Shown piece after piece: positions 51,376 to 59,619 of a stretch of DNA of 64,000 nt. Below the pieces are notes generated by a model. The model had not been told where the DNA came from. It did no database searches and worked only from the letters and a program-made list of their open reading frames with translations. The DNA is from Mycobacterium sp. 1274761.0. GTDB lineage: Bacteria > Actinomycetota > Actinomycetes > Mycobacteriales > Mycobacteriaceae. The position numbers and the translations under genes are program-made. The stretch lies in contig NZ_LZMC01000112.1 of the NCBI RefSeq assembly GCF_001668615.1, positions 1-64,000 on the forward strand. Direction: 5' to 3'. Numbering within the stretch: the first letter of the stretch is position 1; every line of letters begins with the position of its first letter.

Positions 51376-51876
51376 GTGAGAATGGAGCAGATGTACCAGG
51401 AGGTGATCCTGGACCACTACAAGCATCCGCACCATCGCGGGCTGCGGGAGCCGTTCGGCGCCGAGGTGCACCACGTCAACCCGACATGCGGTGACGAGGT
51501 CACGCTGCGGGTCGCGCTGTCCGACGACAGCGAGAAGGTTGTCGACGTGTCCTATGACGGGCAGGGCTGCTCGATCAGCCAGGCCGCGACGTCGGTGCTC
51601 GCGGACCTGGTCATCGGTCAGACCGTGGGCGACGCGCTCAAGACCGTCGCGGCATTCAACGAAATGATCTCGTCCCGCGGAAACGTCGAGGGCGATGAGG
51701 ACGTACTCGGCGACGGAATCGCCTTCGCCGGGGTGGCCAAGTATCCGGCGCGGATCAAATGTGCGCTGCTGGGCTGGACAGCTTTCAAGGCCGCGGTGGC
51801 GGAGGCCAGCGCATCAAATGGAGCAGTGGCGCAAGCCAGTGAGGAGACGCCAGATGAGCGACACCGCAGTGCCTAA
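51376..51876 (+). CDS. sufU: Sulfur-transfer/Fe-S scaffold-like protein SufU
   Basis: A 166-residue IscU-fold protein, zinc-dependent partner of SufS in Gram-positive bacteria. The three conserved cysteines are in NPTCGDEV, GQGCSISQAATSVL and ARIKCALLGW, with the conserved Asp in the first loop (CGDE). The GTG at 51376 (MRMEQMYQEVILDHYKHPHH) fits relatives; an ATG at 51382 is possible. The C-terminal tail overlaps the sufT start by 23 bases in another frame. Confidence 0.95.
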   Translation: MRMEQMYQEVILDHYKHPHHRGLREPFGAEVHHVNPTCGDEVTLRVALSDDSEKVVDVSYDGQGCSISQAATSVLADLVIGQTVGDALKTVAAFNEMISSRGNVEGDEDVLGDGIAFAGVAKYPARIKCALLGWTAFKAAVAEASASNGAVAQASEETPDERHRSA

Positions 51877-52201
51877 CGAGGAATTCCTCGCCGATCTCGA
51901 GGAGGCGATGCGCGACGTCGTCGACCCGGAGCTCGGCATCAACGTCGTCGACCTCGGCCTCGTCTATGACCTGAACGTCGAGGAGGCCGACACCGGCAAG
52001 GTGGCCCTGATCGACATGACGTTGACATCGGCGGCCTGCCCGCTGACCGACGTGATCGAGGATCAGTCGCGGCAGGCGCTGGTGGGCGCTGGGCTGGTGA
52101 ACGAGATCAAGATCAACTGGGTGTGGAATCCGCCGTGGGGGCCGGACAAGATCACCGAAGACGGCCGCGAGCAACTGCGCGCACTCGGTTTCACCGTCTA
52201 A
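51854..52201 (+). CDS. sufT: Fe-S assembly protein SufT (MIP18/DUF59 family)
   Basis: A 115-residue DUF59 protein, last gene of the suf operon. It shows MRDVVDPELGINVVDLGLVYDL, the conserved Cys in LTSAACPLTDVIEDQ, and NWVWNPPWGPDKITEDGREQLRALGF. Family members help mature Fe-S proteins under high demand. The ATG lies inside the sufU 3' end. The stop is 4 bases from the 3' end of the convergent 13E12-type pseudogene. Confidence 0.93.
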   Translation: MSDTAVPNEEFLADLEEAMRDVVDPELGINVVDLGLVYDLNVEEADTGKVALIDMTLTSAACPLTDVIEDQSRQALVGAGLVNEIKINWVWNPPWGPDKITEDGREQLRALGFTV

Positions 52202-52205
52202 CTCC

Positions 52206-53574
52206 TCACGCGGCGTCCGGCTCCGGTTTGGGTCGTTTGGGTCGTCGGTGCAGCCAATTGGTCCTGGGTTGCCGGGTTGGGTCGACGGATTTGGGTGGGT
52301 GCCAGACGGTCTGGCCGAGGGTTTGTTCGTCGTAGCGGCGGCGGGCTTGCCATTGTTCATCGCTGGGGCCGGCGGATTGGTTGCCGTCTTGGCAGGTGAG
52401 GGTGAGCCGGTCGATGTCGGTGGTGCCGCCGAGTGCCCAGTCGTGGAGATGGTGGACCTCGCAGTAGTAGGCCGATTGATCACAGCCTGGGACGGTGCAG
52501 CCGGCGTCGATGGCGTGCAGCACAATGCGTTGGTCGGCTGAGGCCAGCCGCTGGCTGCGGCCGAGAAACAGGGGTCGGCCGCAATTTTCGTCGTAGATGT
52601 AGAGGTAGTGGTGGGCGTGGGCCGCCATGGCGATGGCGACTTCCATCGGCACAGTTGATCCGCCGCCGGTGACGGCCAGCCCGGATGCCGTTTCGAGTTG
52701 GTCGAGGGTCATGGTGATGATGGCGGTGACCGGGAGGCCGCGGTGCAGGCCGAGTTCGCCGGAGGCCAGCAGGGCACGCATGGCGGCTTTGAGGGCGTCG
52801 TGGTTGCGCCGGGCGGTGCTGCGGGTGTCGCCGGCGGCGGCGAGGGGATCAGGGTCACCGTCGACGGCGGGCAACGGGTCGTCGGCGTTGCACATGCCGG
52901 GTCGGGCCAATTTGGCCAGCAGGATTTCCAGGTAGGCGCCGGCCTCGGGGTCCAGGCAGAACCGTCCGCGGCGCATGCCATCGGGGTCCTGGGGTCCCAG
53001 GACGAGTTCGGCTCGGGCAGCGCGTCGGCGCGCGGGTGACGGGGTCGTCGTGGGTGGCGTCGTGCTCGGCCAGCAGTAGGGCGGCTTGGCGTCGCAGCAC
53101 TTCGGGTCGTTCGGCGACGGCAATGCCGGTGAGTTCCAGGTCGAAGCGGGCGCGGTCGGCCTCTACTGCGTTGTCGGGCAGTTTGGCGATGGTGTCGCGG
53201 ATGATGCGTACGTGTTCGGCGCCGATCAACCCGTAGCGTGACGCGGCGGCGGCCTCTAGCAGGGCCGGGTGATCGCCGGCGAGGTCGGCGGCGCAGGCGA
53301 TTCGGTGACCGGCCTCGGTGGCCGACAAGTGCAGGGAGTTGGCCAGGTGATCGCGCAGCCGTCGGCCGCGGGCCAGGGCGGGATCGCTGCGCAGCCGGTT
53401 GATAGCGCCATAGCCCACCGTCGACAGCGTCCGCTGCACCGATTCCACCCCGGCGAGCACTGCATCGGCAGCCTCGGCCGGCGCCTGATCCCACGACAGC
53501 TCGGCAAGGCAGGCCACCGCGGCCTGCAGGGCGGCCAGCCTGTCCTGGACATCTCCGACGTCGAGCACCGTCAC
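52206..53574 (-). pseudogene. 13E12 repeat family DUF222/HNH endonuclease gene, frameshifted
   Basis: The N-terminal DUF222 domain reads from the GTG at 53574 (MTVLDVGDVQDRLAALQ) to about 53036, ending DATHDDPVTR. The sequence then continues in another frame (ARRRAARAELVLGPQDPDG) to 52206. The second part contains an intact HNH site: VPGCDQSAYYCEVHHLHDW. One base extra or two missing near 53030-53036 would explain it. Together the parts match the length of the mycobacterial 13E12 family. A sequencing error or programmed shift is possible. GTG 53574 is 6 bases after GATACT. An SOS box overlaps the promoter. Confidence 0.85.
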
Positions 53575-53584
53575 TCCCAAAGTA

Positions 53585-53600
53585 TCGAACAGGTGTTCTA
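53585..53600. promoter_or_regulatory. SOS box (LexA site) of the 13E12-type gene
   Basis: TCGAACAGGTGTTCTA differs at one position from the mycobacterial consensus TCGAAC-N4-GTTCGA. It overlaps the GATACT -10 (53586-53581, minus strand). Several 13E12 genes in M. tuberculosis are known to be DNA-damage inducible, so LexA control is expected. Confidence 0.75.
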
Positions 53601-53665
53601 ATACTACGCAGGGACTCTGACAGAACGACAGCGCTGTTCAGGGCCGGTGTGCCACCATCCGTTTC

Positions 53666-54478
53666 GTGGCCAACGACTATGCCTGGGGAAGTACCGACCG
53701 CGAACGCCAACGGCTCGCAAGCCAGGGTGACGCGCTTCGCCCGGCCACGGAACGGATGTTTCGAGCCGCAGGTATCGGACCGGGGATGCGTGTTCTCGAC
53801 TGCGGGTCAGGTGGAGGTGATGTTTCGATCATCGTTGCCGACCTGGTTACTTCGTCTGGTCGCGTTCTGGGTATCGACCGGGATGCCGCTCAGGTCGAAG
53901 CCGCCAACCGCCGCGTCGAGGACCTTGGCCTGACGCACGTCCGATTCGAAATCGCGGACCTCTCGTCCCCGCCCGACGGGCCCTTCGACGCGATCGTCGG
54001 CCGGCTGGTGTTGATGTACCAGCTTGACGTCGAGAGCGTGCTGCGTGCGCTCGCCGCCCGCCTCAACTCGGGCGGTGTCATGGCCTTCATGGAGTACGAA
54101 CACAATCCGACCAATCAGGTGCTCATGTGGCCCCGCAGCCCGTCGGTCGACACGCTCATGGGATGGATGGATGCGGCCTTCGATGTGCTTGGACACCAAG
54201 CACATATGGGGACGCGCCTGCCGTCGCTACTGCGATCGATCGGCCTTGAACCGCGACCTCCGCACGAGGTGACGGGTGCGGTGTACACCGGCGAAACCGT
54301 ATGGCAGCACGAGACGACTTTGGTCGCGAATCTCTCACCATTGCTAGTTGCCCACGGCGTCGCAACCGAAGAAGAGACCGATGTCGACGCGTTCGCCGAA
54401 AGGGTCAGGAGTGACCTCGGCCCAGATCCAGTACTGATATCCGGACCGCATCCGGCTGTGTGGGCGCGCAAGCCCTAG
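53666..54478 (+). CDS. Class I SAM-dependent methyltransferase
   Basis: A 270-residue UbiE/COQ5-like methyltransferase. SAM motif I is MRVLDCGSGGGDVSII, motif II is LGIDRDAAQVEAA, and the acidic residue of the adenine loop appears in VRFEIADLSSPPDGPFDAIVGR. The acceptor cannot be predicted. GTG start at 53666 with CACCAT 7 bases upstream as a possible leaderless -10. It stands alone between the 13E12 gene and the MFS gene, with no pathway context. Confidence 0.82.
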   Translation: MANDYAWGSTDRERQRLASQGDALRPATERMFRAAGIGPGMRVLDCGSGGGDVSIIVADLVTSSGRVLGIDRDAAQVEAANRRVEDLGLTHVRFEIADLSSPPDGPFDAIVGRLVLMYQLDVESVLRALAARLNSGGVMAFMEYEHNPTNQVLMWPRSPSVDTLMGWMDAAFDVLGHQAHMGTRLPSLLRSIGLEPRPPHEVTGAVYTGETVWQHETTLVANLSPLLVAHGVATEEETDVDAFAERVRSDLGPDPVLISGPHPAVWARKP

Positions 54479-54559
54479 CGCCGGGTTCCGACACGCGGTT
54501 CTGCTCATGACGCGCGCAAACCTATTCGGCGCCCCGACCGTCGGGGATGGTGGCTCATC

Positions 54560-55897
54560 GTGGCGATTCCCGAACTCACCTCGAGCGAAGTCGAGCCGGC
54601 AGCCCAAACCCGCGGCGCCCGTTTCGATCCGAAGGTCCGCACGGCGCTGCTGGCGAGCCTCGTCGGCACCACCATCGAGTGGTACGACTTCTTCCTCTAC
54701 GCGACGGCCGCCAGCCTCGTCTTCAGCCATGCCTTCTTTCCCAGTCAGAGTTCGTATGTGGGAACGCTGCTGTCGTTCGCAACCTTTGCCGTCGGCTTCG
54801 TCGTTCGGCCGATCGGCGGCTTCGTCTTCGGCCATGTCGGCGACCGGATCGGCCGCAAGAAGACGCTTGCTCTGACGATGTTCCTGATGGGCGGGGCCAC
54901 CGCGCTGATGGGTCTGCTGCCGACCGCAGCCCAGATCGGCGTGCTCGCCCCGATCCTGCTGCTGGTGCTGCGCATCGTTCAGGGCTTCGCGCTTGGTGGC
55001 GAATGGGCCGGGGCCATCCTGCTTGCGGTCGAGCACAGCCCTTCGCGCAGAAGGGGTTTCGCGGGTAGTATCCCGCAGGTTGGCCTTGCCCTCGGGCTTG
55101 CGCTGGGTACCGGTGTCTTCGCTCTGCTGCAGATCGCGCTGCCCGAGGACGCCTTCGAGTCCTACGGCTGGCGCATAGCATTCTTGATCAGCATTCTGCT
55201 GGTCGTCTTCGGCGTCGTCGTCCGGCTGAAAGCCACCGAGACGCCCGCGTTCGAGAAACTCCAGTCCGACGGCGACAGGGCGGCCGTGCCGCTCAAAGAG
55301 GTATTCCGGCCACCGCACTTGCGCGCTACGGTGCTGGGTCTGCTGTCGCGCTGGGGTGAAGGGGCGGCGTTCAACACCTGGGGTGTGTTCGCGATCTCGT
55401 ATGCCACAGGCACACTGCATCTCGAGCGCGTGCCGGTGCTGACCGCAGTGACGGCGGCGGCGCTGGTGATGGCGGCGCTGCTTCCGGTGTCGGGTCTTTT
55501 GGCTGACCGGTTCGGAGCACGTGCGGTGTACGCCAGCGGGATCGCGGCCTACGCGGTGGCGGTGTTTCCGGTCTTTGCCCTGTTCAACACCAAGAACATC
55601 TCAGCCTATGCGATCGGAATGCTGTTGGTGTTCGGCGTGATTCACGCATGGTTCTACGGCGCGCAGGGCACGCTGTACGCGTCGCTGTACCCGGCGCGTA
55701 TCCGCTACACCGGGCTGTCCACCGTGTACCAGCTCTCTGGTGTCTACGCTTCCGGCCTGACCCCGCTGATCCTGACCGCCTTGATCGCCGCGGCGAACAA
55801 GGCGCCCTGGCTCGCGTGCAGCTACCTGGTGGCCACCGCGCTGATCAGTGTGGTCGCGACGCTGTTGCTACGGCCAAGGCCTCAACACGAAATCTAA
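54560..55897 (+). CDS. MFS transporter, metabolite:H+ symporter family
   Basis: A 445-residue, 12-helix transporter of the MHS family (ShiA/ProP/YhjE group). Diagnostic segments are LASLVGTTIEWYDFFLYATAAS in helix 1 region, PIGGFVFGHVGDRIGRKKTL (motif A) and RIVQGFALGGEWAGAILL. Substrates of the family are organic acids or zwitterions such as shikimate, citrate or proline; the sequence does not decide. GTG start at 54560 without an obvious ribosome binding site, so the start is approximate. Confidence 0.88.
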   Translation: MAIPELTSSEVEPAAQTRGARFDPKVRTALLASLVGTTIEWYDFFLYATAASLVFSHAFFPSQSSYVGTLLSFATFAVGFVVRPIGGFVFGHVGDRIGRKKTLALTMFLMGGATALMGLLPTAAQIGVLAPILLLVLRIVQGFALGGEWAGAILLAVEHSPSRRRGFAGSIPQVGLALGLALGTGVFALLQIALPEDAFESYGWRIAFLISILLVVFGVVVRLKATETPAFEKLQSDGDRAAVPLKEVFRPPHLRATVLGLLSRWGEGAAFNTWGVFAISYATGTLHLERVPVLTAVTAAALVMAALLPVSGLLADRFGARAVYASGIAAYAVAVFPVFALFNTKNISAYAIGMLLVFGVIHAWFYGAQGTLYASLYPARIRYTGLSTVYQLSGVYASGLTPLILTALIAAANKAPWLACSYLVATALISVVATLLLRPRPQHEI

Positions 55898-55933
55898 TGC
55901 GCCGATAACACATCGGCCCGGGGGCGGGCGTCG

Positions 55934-55939
55934 CACAAT
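55934..55939 (+). promoter_or_regulatory. -10 element (CACAAT) of the 55946 gene, leaderless
   Basis: CACAAT lies 6 bases before the ATG at 55946. It is the same hexamer and spacing as at sufR. Confidence 0.4.
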
Positions 55940-55945
55940 CGAGTC

Positions 55946-56503
55946 ATGGTCACGGTGCCCGCGCCGGTGTGGCGATACGGCCCAGCCCTTCGCGGGCTGA
56001 TTCTCGGCGTCGGCGTCGGCGGGTTCCTGGCCATCCTCGCGTGGCTCGATTCGGGATTTCTGTTGGCCACCGTCATCGTGTTCGTGATGCTGTCAGTGTC
56101 CTCCGGCGTGTGGATGTCGCGACGCATGGCGCGGTACTGGCCGAGCGCCGCGAGTCTGAGCGGCAGCGAACGTGAGCGGGTGGTCGCGGCCGCCCGCAAC
56201 GGGCACGCCGTCGACGATGCCAGGCTGTCACCTGCGCTCGGCGAGTACCGCGACGGCTTGCACACGGCCGCGGAGGAGGCCCGCCCGCTGCGGTGGCTGT
56301 TCTGGTTCGTGCTCGTCGTCGCAATTGCCTCGGCGGTATGGGACGCCACCTTCGGTTCGTGGGGTAACACCGTCGCCTCGGCCGTCTACCTGGCGCTGCT
56401 GGTGTTGGACATGTTCTGGTGGCCGAGGCGGCAACGGCAGCTGCTCGCCAACGCCGACCGCGCGGTGGAGATCTCGCGCGATCGGGAACCCGAAGGTAAG
56501 TGA
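55946..56503 (+). CDS. Four-helix membrane protein, unknown function
   Basis: A 185-residue protein with two N-terminal helices (about residues 17-35 and 38-57) and two further helices (about 113-128 and 140-156), flanked by a charged loop (LSGSERERVVAAARNGHAVDD) and a charged tail. I know no function; similar small membrane proteins are common in mycobacteria. It ends 224 bases before the siderophore NRPS gene but shows no link to it. Confidence 0.7.
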   Translation: MVTVPAPVWRYGPALRGLILGVGVGGFLAILAWLDSGFLLATVIVFVMLSVSSGVWMSRRMARYWPSAASLSGSERERVVAAARNGHAVDDARLSPALGEYRDGLHTAAEEARPLRWLFWFVLVVAIASAVWDATFGSWGNTVASAVYLALLVLDMFWWPRRQRQLLANADRAVEISRDREPEGK

Positions 56504-56513
56504 GAATCCAACC

Positions 56514-56654
56514 ATGAGCGCAAACATCGAAGTTGTTGTGCCGCAGCGCAGCCGGCCGACTGCTGTGAAGGGCTCCTGCCGTATCTCGAGTCGAAGACGG
56601 TGTTGCTCGACGCCGCGCCGTAATCGGATCATCCGCGCAGACGATCCTAGGTAG
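56514..56654 (+). other. Possible gene remnant upstream of the siderophore locus
   Basis: A 46-codon frame begins MSANIEVVVPQRSRPTAVKG, then turns into an arginine/cysteine-rich tail. In the neighbouring frame the same stretch reads GLLPYLESKTVLLDAAP followed by TAA, which looks more protein-like. The pattern suggests a decayed, frameshifted gene end. It could equally be non-coding. Confidence 0.25.
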
Positions 56655-56693
56655 GGCATGTCCGCTGCGGCGATGTGCGGTAACCTCTGCAAG

Positions 56694-56712
56694 TTAGGGC
56701 AGCCTGAGCTAA
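56694..56712. promoter_or_regulatory. IdeR iron box upstream of the siderophore genes
   Basis: TTAGGGCAGCCTGAGCTAA matches the 19-base IdeR consensus TTAGGTTAGGCTAACCTAA at 14 positions, including both TTAGG/CTAA ends. It lies 15 bases before the ATG at 56728, so iron-loaded IdeR should repress the NRPS-mbtG-mbtH operon. Confidence 0.8.
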
Positions 56713-56727
56713 CAACCCCGGCTTAGT

Positions 56728-59619
56728 ATGCCGCTGAACTGCGTGGACGACACCGGAAGGCTGACTTCGGACTTGACTGAGACTGCGCGCCGCCTCGAAT
56801 CGCCGTCGATCGCGGTGATGCCCGCGACGGACCGGCAGCGCCGGGTCTGGCTGGTCCAGTCGTTCGACCCGGACAGCCCCATGTACAACACGTCGGCGTC
56901 CTTCCGGCTGCGCGGCGATGTGAACGGCCACCGGCTGCAAGACGCGCTGGCTGCCGTGGCGGAACGCCATGAGATCCTGCGCACCACCTATCAGGTGGAT
57001 CTGGCCGGCACGCTTCAACAACATGTGCGCGCGGACCTGCTGCCCACATATTCGCAGCACGACCTGACCGATCTTGCTGACCAGGCATCCAGGCTGCGCG
57101 TGGAAGTGCTCGCACAGCGGGAGTTCGGCACCCCGTTCGAGCTGGCGGTCGAAGCACCGCTGCGCCTGACGCTGATCCGGGTGGGCCGCGACGAGCACGT
57201 GCTGCTTGTCGCCGCACACCAGATTGCCTGGGACGATGCGTCGACGCATGTCTTCCTCGCCGACCTCACGGCGGCCTACGAGGATCCCTGCCGATACGCA
57301 GAACGTCCCTTAAGGCCGCTCACCGAATTGCATCAGGCACCTGCCCGTGACCCGGCAGCAGACCGGCGGTATTGGCAGACGGTGCTGCCCGACCTGCCCG
57401 AGCCGCTGGAATTGCCGGGGCCCAACGGTTCTGCCGTATCGAGCACCCTGCGGGCGGACCTGTGCAGCAGGCACGTTCCGGCAGACCTCGTCCGCGGCAT
57501 CAACCATCTCGCCGAGGAGACCGGCTCTACCCCCTTCGCGGTCATGGCTGCGGCCCTGTCGGCGCTCATCGCCCGATACACCCAGACCGACGATTTCCTG
57601 ATCGCGCTGCCCGCACTGGACCGATCCGGCGAAAACGAAGCGGGCATCGGCTACCTCGGGCACAAGGCGATGCTGCGCGCCCGGGTCGATGCTCAGATGA
57701 CGTTCCGAAAGCTGGCGGCGCAAACACACCACGCCATCGACGGCGCCCTGGCCCATACCGGGGACTCACTTGACCAGTTGATCCGCGAGATCGCCCTCGA
57801 CGGATTGCACGGCGGCGCAGACCGGTTGGCACGGTTGAGTTTTGCGGCCCGCGCCCAGGGCAGTTACGGGTTCACGCCGCGTGGCGTGAGATGTGAGCGC
57901 ACCACGCTGCGCGCGCACGTTGCGCACCTACCCCTGGTGCTGACGGTCGAGTTCACCGCCGACGACGCCGTCATCCACGCGCAATATCAGGTGGACGTAC
58001 TCGATGGGCAGCTGGTGACGCGGCTACTGGCCCACCTCGAGCAGCTCCTCAACAGTGCTGTGTGCGAACCGGATACATCCGTCCACAAGCTCGACATGCT
58101 CGGCTCAGACTGGTCGTGGCTCCAGCGGGTGGCCGCCGGCGACGCGCACCGCCGGGCGCCGACCACGCTCACCGCCCTCGTCGAGCGGCAAGCCAACGCC
58201 AGTCCTGATTCTGTCGCAGTGACCTACGAAAGCCGGCATTACACCTATCAACAAATCAATGAGCAAGCGAATCGGTTGGCGCACTGGCTGATTCACCAGG
58301 AAATCGGTGCCGAAGACCTGGTGGCGGTGCTCCTGCCGCGATCACCCGAGCTTGTAGTGACAGCGCTCGGGATCGCCAAGGCCGGGGCGGCGTATCTGCC
58401 TATCGACCCCGACTATCCGGCCGAGAAGATCGACTTCATCCTTGCCGACTCCTCGCCACGGCTGACCCTGCGTCAACCCGTGGGCGGGCTCGATGAGTTC
58501 CCCGACGTCGACCCGACAGACGACGACCGGATGCACCCGCTGCTGCCCGACCACCTCGCCTACGTCATCTATACCTCGGGTTCGACGGGGAGACCCAAAG
58601 GCGTTGCGGTGTCCCATGCCCCGGTGATCGACTACCTGGCTTGGTACGGCGCGGATTACCAGCGCAACACCCGCGAATCGGTCCTGCAGCTGGCCTCGAC
58701 GAGCTTCGACGCGTCTATCGAAGAGATCTTCGGCACACTCGGCAACGGCGCGCGGCTGGTCATTCCGCGCCCCGACAGGCTCCGCGACGTTGGATACCTG
58801 ACCAGCGTCCTCGAGCGCGAAGCCATTACGGCCGTGCATCTCGTACCCTCGTTGCTCGGTCTCTTTTTGTCCTTGCCGGGCGCATCGAAATGGCGCACGC
58901 TGCGTCGCATTCCGATCGGCGGCGAGGCGCTGCCCGGCGGATTGGCCGACAGGTTCCGCGCGACCTTCGACGCACCACTGCACAACTTCTACGGGCCCAC
59001 CGAAACCACGATCGCGGCGACTCGCTACCGGGTGACGACCAAGCAGGGCAACCGCGTCGTGCCGATCGGCCGTCCCAAGGTGAACACCACCGTGCATCTT
59101 CTCGACAACATGCTGCAGCCGGTGCCCGTCGGCGCCATCGGTGAGATCTACATCGGTGGAACGGCTTTGGCGCGCGGATACCACCTCCGACCGGGATCGA
59201 CGGCCGAGCGTTTCGTCGCCGACCCGTATCGTGCCGGCGGCAGGATGTACCGGACGGGTGATCTGGCCCGCCGCAACGGCGACGGTGATCTCGAGTTCGT
59301 CGGCCGCGCCGACGAGCAGGTGAAGGTGAACGGGCACCGAATCGAGCTCGGCGAGATTGCCGCCGCGACCACCGTCGACCCGAGCGTGGGCCAATGTGTG
59401 GTGATGGCGCACGACCTGCCGGGGTCAGGACGGAGCCTGGTGGCTTACCTGACACCATCGGCCGACTGCGACACCGTGGACGTCAACCGGGTGCGCGCGC
59501 GCGTCAGCGCCGCCCTGCCCGTCCACATGCAGCCCACAGACTACGTCGTGCTGCAGAAGATTCCGATCACCACCCACGGCAAGGTCGACCGCGACGCGTT
59601 GCGCGCGGGCCGCCGATGA
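56728..59619 (+). CDS. Mycobactin-type NRPS: condensation-adenylation didomain without carrier domain
   Basis: A 963-residue NRPS. A condensation domain (about 30-470) is followed by an adenylation domain (about 480-960) with YVIYTSGSTGRPKGVAVSH, FDASIEEIF, NFYGPTETTIAATRY, YRTGDLARRNGDGDLEF and GKVDRDAL. Pocket Asp (FDAS) and a Glu four residues on fit a basic amino acid such as hydroxylysine or hydroxyornithine. The condensation motif reads HQIAWDD instead of HHxxxDG. No peptidyl-carrier domain follows: the stop overlaps mbtG (ATGA). Closest in role to MbtE or MbtF. The start is uncertain; the ATG at 56818 (MPATDRQRRVW) begins nearer the domain. Confidence 0.85.
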   Translation: MPLNCVDDTGRLTSDLTETARRLESPSIAVMPATDRQRRVWLVQSFDPDSPMYNTSASFRLRGDVNGHRLQDALAAVAERHEILRTTYQVDLAGTLQQHVRADLLPTYSQHDLTDLADQASRLRVEVLAQREFGTPFELAVEAPLRLTLIRVGRDEHVLLVAAHQIAWDDASTHVFLADLTAAYEDPCRYAERPLRPLTELHQAPARDPAADRRYWQTVLPDLPEPLELPGPNGSAVSSTLRADLCSRHVPADLVRGINHLAEETGSTPFAVMAAALSALIARYTQTDDFLIALPALDRSGENEAGIGYLGHKAMLRARVDAQMTFRKLAAQTHHAIDGALAHTGDSLDQLIREIALDGLHGGADRLARLSFAARAQGSYGFTPRGVRCERTTLRAHVAHLPLVLTVEFTADDAVIHAQYQVDVLDGQLVTRLLAHLEQLLNSAVCEPDTSVHKLDMLGSDWSWLQRVAAGDAHRRAPTTLTALVERQANASPDSVAVTYESRHYTYQQINEQANRLAHWLIHQEIGAEDLVAVLLPRSPELVVTALGIAKAGAAYLPIDPDYPAEKIDFILADSSPRLTLRQPVGGLDEFPDVDPTDDDRMHPLLPDHLAYVIYTSGSTGRPKGVAVSHAPVIDYLAWYGADYQRNTRESVLQLASTSFDASIEEIFGTLGNGARLVIPRPDRLRDVGYLTSVLEREAITAVHLVPSLLGLFLSLPGASKWRTLRRIPIGGEALPGGLADRFRATFDAPLHNFYGPTETTIAATRYRVTTKQGNRVVPIGRPKVNTTVHLLDNMLQPVPVGAIGEIYIGGTALARGYHLRPGSTAERFVADPYRAGGRMYRTGDLARRNGDGDLEFVGRADEQVKVNGHRIELGEIAAATTVDPSVGQCVVMAHDLPGSGRSLVAYLTPSADCDTVDVNRVRARVSAALPVHMQPTDYVVLQKIPITTHGKVDRDALRAGRR

